Source: a virus
Direction: 5' to 3' (one strand)
IMG/VR virus record: IMGVR_UViG_3300027736_001515
Coordinates: 1 to 23,155 of that record
DNA length: 23,155 nucleotides
A program made the position numbers and the translations under genes. Below are positions 21,349 through 23,155 of this stretch, in pieces; the stretch's first letter is position 1, and each line of letters starts with the position of its first letter. A model generated the notes under the pieces. That model had not been told where the DNA came from, searched no databases, and was given only the letters and a program-made list of their open reading frames with translations.

Positions 21349-22445
21349 ACCAGTCTCTTTGTTTCTTGAATAGGTGGCCCAGACTTGCCTAGTATGTCTC
21401 CCAGCAACTTGTAGTCATTGAACAATCTAAATCTAAAGCCTCTAGATATTTCTCTAAGCACTCGCTGGGTGTCTGGATCATAGCGATTGATCTTTTCGAC
21501 TAGATCTTCCATGAACACATTGCGACGAACTAGGTCAAGATTGTGTTGAAATCTTGGCAAATTGTTTTGTATAAACTCTCTGGCGCGGTCAATATCGCGC
21601 AACAAATCTAAATTCTTTTCCACGGCATAGTAGGCACGATCCCAAGGATCTGCCATGCGTTCATAACTGTGATCTACAATGTCATCAAACACATCAAAGC
21701 CCAAGCGACGCATGCTTTCAGGTATGGCCCAACCTCCTACCCAGATGGGCAAGGTGCCACCATAGATGGCCATGATGGTCTTTTCGGTCTTGAGTGTTTC
21801 ACGTTCGTAGAAACTGGGCTCAGTAATTAAACTAACACAACTGGGTTCAAACAGCGCATCTTTTAACAATCCTGCGTAGTTTTCTCCATTTCTAGTTTGT
21901 CCATATTTAAGCCCTTGGTCGAGAAAAATCTCATGTCCAAACGCATAGGATTTTTCTGGAATATCAACTTCAGTATTGTTTATGATTTGTTTGTATAAAT
22001 CACAGTTGGTGTTGCTCAACATCTTGCCGCGATTGATGTTGACCTTCTTCCAGCACAAGGAGTGTGTATAGTTGTCTAGTTCAAAATGCTCAATCAACAT
22101 CAGCAAGAACTCTCGGTTGGGTCTGGGCTTGTTGATCATAAAGTTGAATGCTCGAGTTTTGTTGCTCCAGTTGGGTTGTATGTTTCTGGTTTCAAATTCT
22201 TTGGCTTCTGCCGCCAGGAAGATAGGCATACACAGTAGATTGTACTCGGACAATTCGTCATCGTGATTGATATGATCAAAAACAACCAAGTGTTTATGGG
22301 GGTCGCAAGCACTATTTTCCAGCAGAGTCTTTACGTGAAAACAATGATTGTCGTCATCATAGTGATGATCGTTGACATAAATTATTTCAGGCTCAGTTAG
22401 GATCTCGCCACTATAGCGATAAGACGGTCCAAAGATTTCTATCAT
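21345..22445 (-). CDS. Glycosyltransferase-like protein (fucosyltransferase/exostosin-like C-terminus)
   Basis: This is the only long gene on the minus strand: 366 residues, starting at 22445. Its central-to-C-terminal region (SLITEPSFYERETLKTEKTIMAIYGG pattern, TEKT at 220-223, GTLPIWVG at 230-237 and LGFDVFDDI at 248-256) matches glycosyltransferases with a nucleotide-binding second domain, such as the alpha-1,3-fucosyltransferase and exostosin groups. In these, a TEKxxxA...G-P stretch contacts the donor. No signal peptide or transmembrane segment is seen. It is transcribed away from the ParB-like gene, with only 24 nt between them. It probably adds a sugar to a phage or host target. The orientation suggests independent acquisition or regulation. 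Confidence 0.65.
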   Translation of the reverse strand: MIEIFGPSYRYSGEILTEPEIIYVNDHHYDDDNHCFHVKTLLENSACDPHKHLVVFDHINHDDELSEYNLLCMPIFLAAEAKEFETRNIQPNWSNKTRAFNFMINKPRPNREFLLMLIEHFELDNYTHSLCWKKVNINRGKMLSNTNCDLYKQIINNTEVDIPEKSYAFGHEIFLDQGLKYGQTRNGENYAGLLKDALFEPSCVSLITEPSFYERETLKTEKTIMAIYGGTLPIWVGGWAIPESMRRLGFDVFDDIVDHSYERMADPWDRAYYAVEKNLDLLRDIDRAREFIQNNLPRFQHNLDLVRRNVFMEDLVEKINRYDPDTQRVLREISRGFRFRLFNDYKLLGDILGKSGPPIQETKRLV

Positions 22446-22469
22446 AGAAAGTATTTACTAAGTATCAGC

Positions 22470-23155
22470 ATGTACTGGAACAATCCCACCATACGGGTAA
22501 CATACCCACTGAACTCGCAACCTGACCCCATCATACAAAGTTTTCACAACGGGGTGCATTGTGTATTTTACAGTCCGTCGGTGCCCAAAGAAACCATACG
22601 CTATCAACAGTCGTTGCAAGACATCTGCAATTGGGCCAATGAGCAGATCAAATACCGTGGTATAGATGGATTTTTTGCTGACCCATTGAATCGCTATGAA
22701 ATTGCCAACATAGTAAAATTAAACATGTGGATTGACGACATCCGCAAGCAAGGTATTGTCAAACCTATGAATTTATTTTACGATGGTCAAGCAAAATATG
22801 GTATCAACAATGGTGAAAGTCGCTTGCGAGCGGTAGAACGCATCAGCAGTCTAGCAAGTGTATCAGCATTTGTATGCACCAGACAAGAACATGTTGAACG
22901 TTTTGCTCACCTAGAACAAGTGCATGATTTTGAACAGTTTGCACGTTTGTGCAGGGCAGTGGATGGACAAAAATTCCTGTTTCAACTCACAGACCCCGAA
23001 GCGCCGTATGGAATATTCTGGTACGAGTATGACAGTAGATCAACTGCACTAGTCACTCCTCCTGAAGAATTTTGTGTGTCCGCTTTGAAAGATTATCTCA
23101 AAGGTTATAAAGATTTTGAATTTACCATCGAATGGTTTGATGACCTAAAGTCATG
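22470..23155 (+). CDS. ParB-like domain protein (3' truncated)
   Basis: This gene, open to the right edge (228 codons read, no stop), begins at ATG 22470, diverging from the minus-strand gene with a 24-nt spacer. A ParB/sulfiredoxin-like segment is visible at 88-121: a helix (WIDDIRKQG) followed by VKPMNLFYDGQAKYGINNGESRLRA, whose GxxxGExRxxA pattern is the family's nucleotide-binding core. Ahead is a roughly 85-residue region with PDPII and FFADPLNRYE. No DNA-binding helix-turn-helix is seen so far. Phage ParB-like proteins can be CTP or ATP binders, partition factors or adenylating enzymes; the missing C-terminus prevents a choice. No Shine-Dalgarno is clear. Confidence 0.6.
   Translation, partial: MYWNNPTIRVTYPLNSQPDPIIQSFHNGVHCVFYSPSVPKETIRYQQSLQDICNWANEQIKYRGIDGFFADPLNRYEIANIVKLNMWIDDIRKQGIVKPMNLFYDGQAKYGINNGESRLRAVERISSLASVSAFVCTRQEHVERFAHLEQVHDFEQFARLCRAVDGQKFLFQLTDPEAPYGIFWYEYDSRSTALVTPPEEFCVSALKDYLKGYKDFEFTIEWFDDLKS

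Noticed and set aside
22446-22469. Late promoter on the minus strand for the 21345-22445 gene
   Set aside because: The reverse strand reads AGTAAATA near the start, two mismatches from TATAAATA; in AT-rich sequence this occurs by chance.
1-23155. CRISPR arrays, tRNA genes, insertion sequences and attachment sites
   Set aside because: I looked for regular repeats, clover-leaf features and terminal inverted repeats and found none; intergenic space is too small for most of them.

Overview
The window looks like accessory and nucleotide-metabolism territory from a tailed double-stranded DNA phage, probably a large T4-like (myovirus-type) phage of an aquatic proteobacterium. The evidence is tight packing, with almost every gene on the + strand and most starts overlapping the previous stop (ATGA or TAATG). 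A T4 RNase H-type flap exonuclease, a MazG-like pyrophosphohydrolase and several small proteins that resemble marine-phage families, as far as I recall them, also point this way. A TATAAATA late-promoter match supports it. No capsid, tail, integrase, tRNA, CRISPR or insertion-sequence feature is visible, so host and phage family are inferred.

Layout. Bases 1-2293 hold a truncated TGT/DpdA-like base-exchange enzyme, an unknown conserved protein and a QueD-like T-fold protein. Bases 2293-3302 hold an SGNH-like protein and, behind a near-consensus sigma70-type promoter, a small unknown gene. Bases 3299-6660 are a sugar block: GT-B glycosyltransferase, SDR, GalE, and a very short DegT-type aminotransferase. 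Bases 6662-10394 hold folE, a small membrane protein, a HIT protein, an unknown, a PLP aminotransferase and a PP-loop ATPase. queD (10479-10985) has its own promoter. Bases 11013-15782 are a second sugar block: GT-A glycosyltransferase, NDP-sugar C-methyltransferase, cupin isomerase/epimerase, SDR, a half-length UDP-sugar dehydrogenase and a UXS-like epimerase. queE (15856-16701) again has its own promoter and is followed by a 58-residue DUF2061-like membrane protein on a TTG start. Bases 16878-21348 hold small phage proteins, a HxGH nucleotidyltransferase, a second SGNH-like protein, the flap exonuclease and the MazG-like enzyme. A minus-strand glycosyltransferase-like gene (21345-22445) diverges from a ParB-like gene that runs off the right end.

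How it may work together. FolE, QueD and QueE make 7-carboxy-7-deazaguanine from GTP, and a DpdA/TGT-type enzyme could insert a 7-deazaguanine into phage DNA. The usual next enzyme, QueC, is not recognisable here; a PP-loop ATPase that is not a canonical QueC is the only candidate in the window. Interleaved with this pathway is a full set of nucleotide-sugar enzymes and three glycosyltransferases. They may decorate virion proteins, alter host surface glycans or, more speculatively, elaborate the modified base. The strongest leads are the T-fold/unknown/DpdA trio, the split Fe-S cysteine motif of QueE, the Tyr-for-His changes in QueD, and the shortened sugar enzymes.
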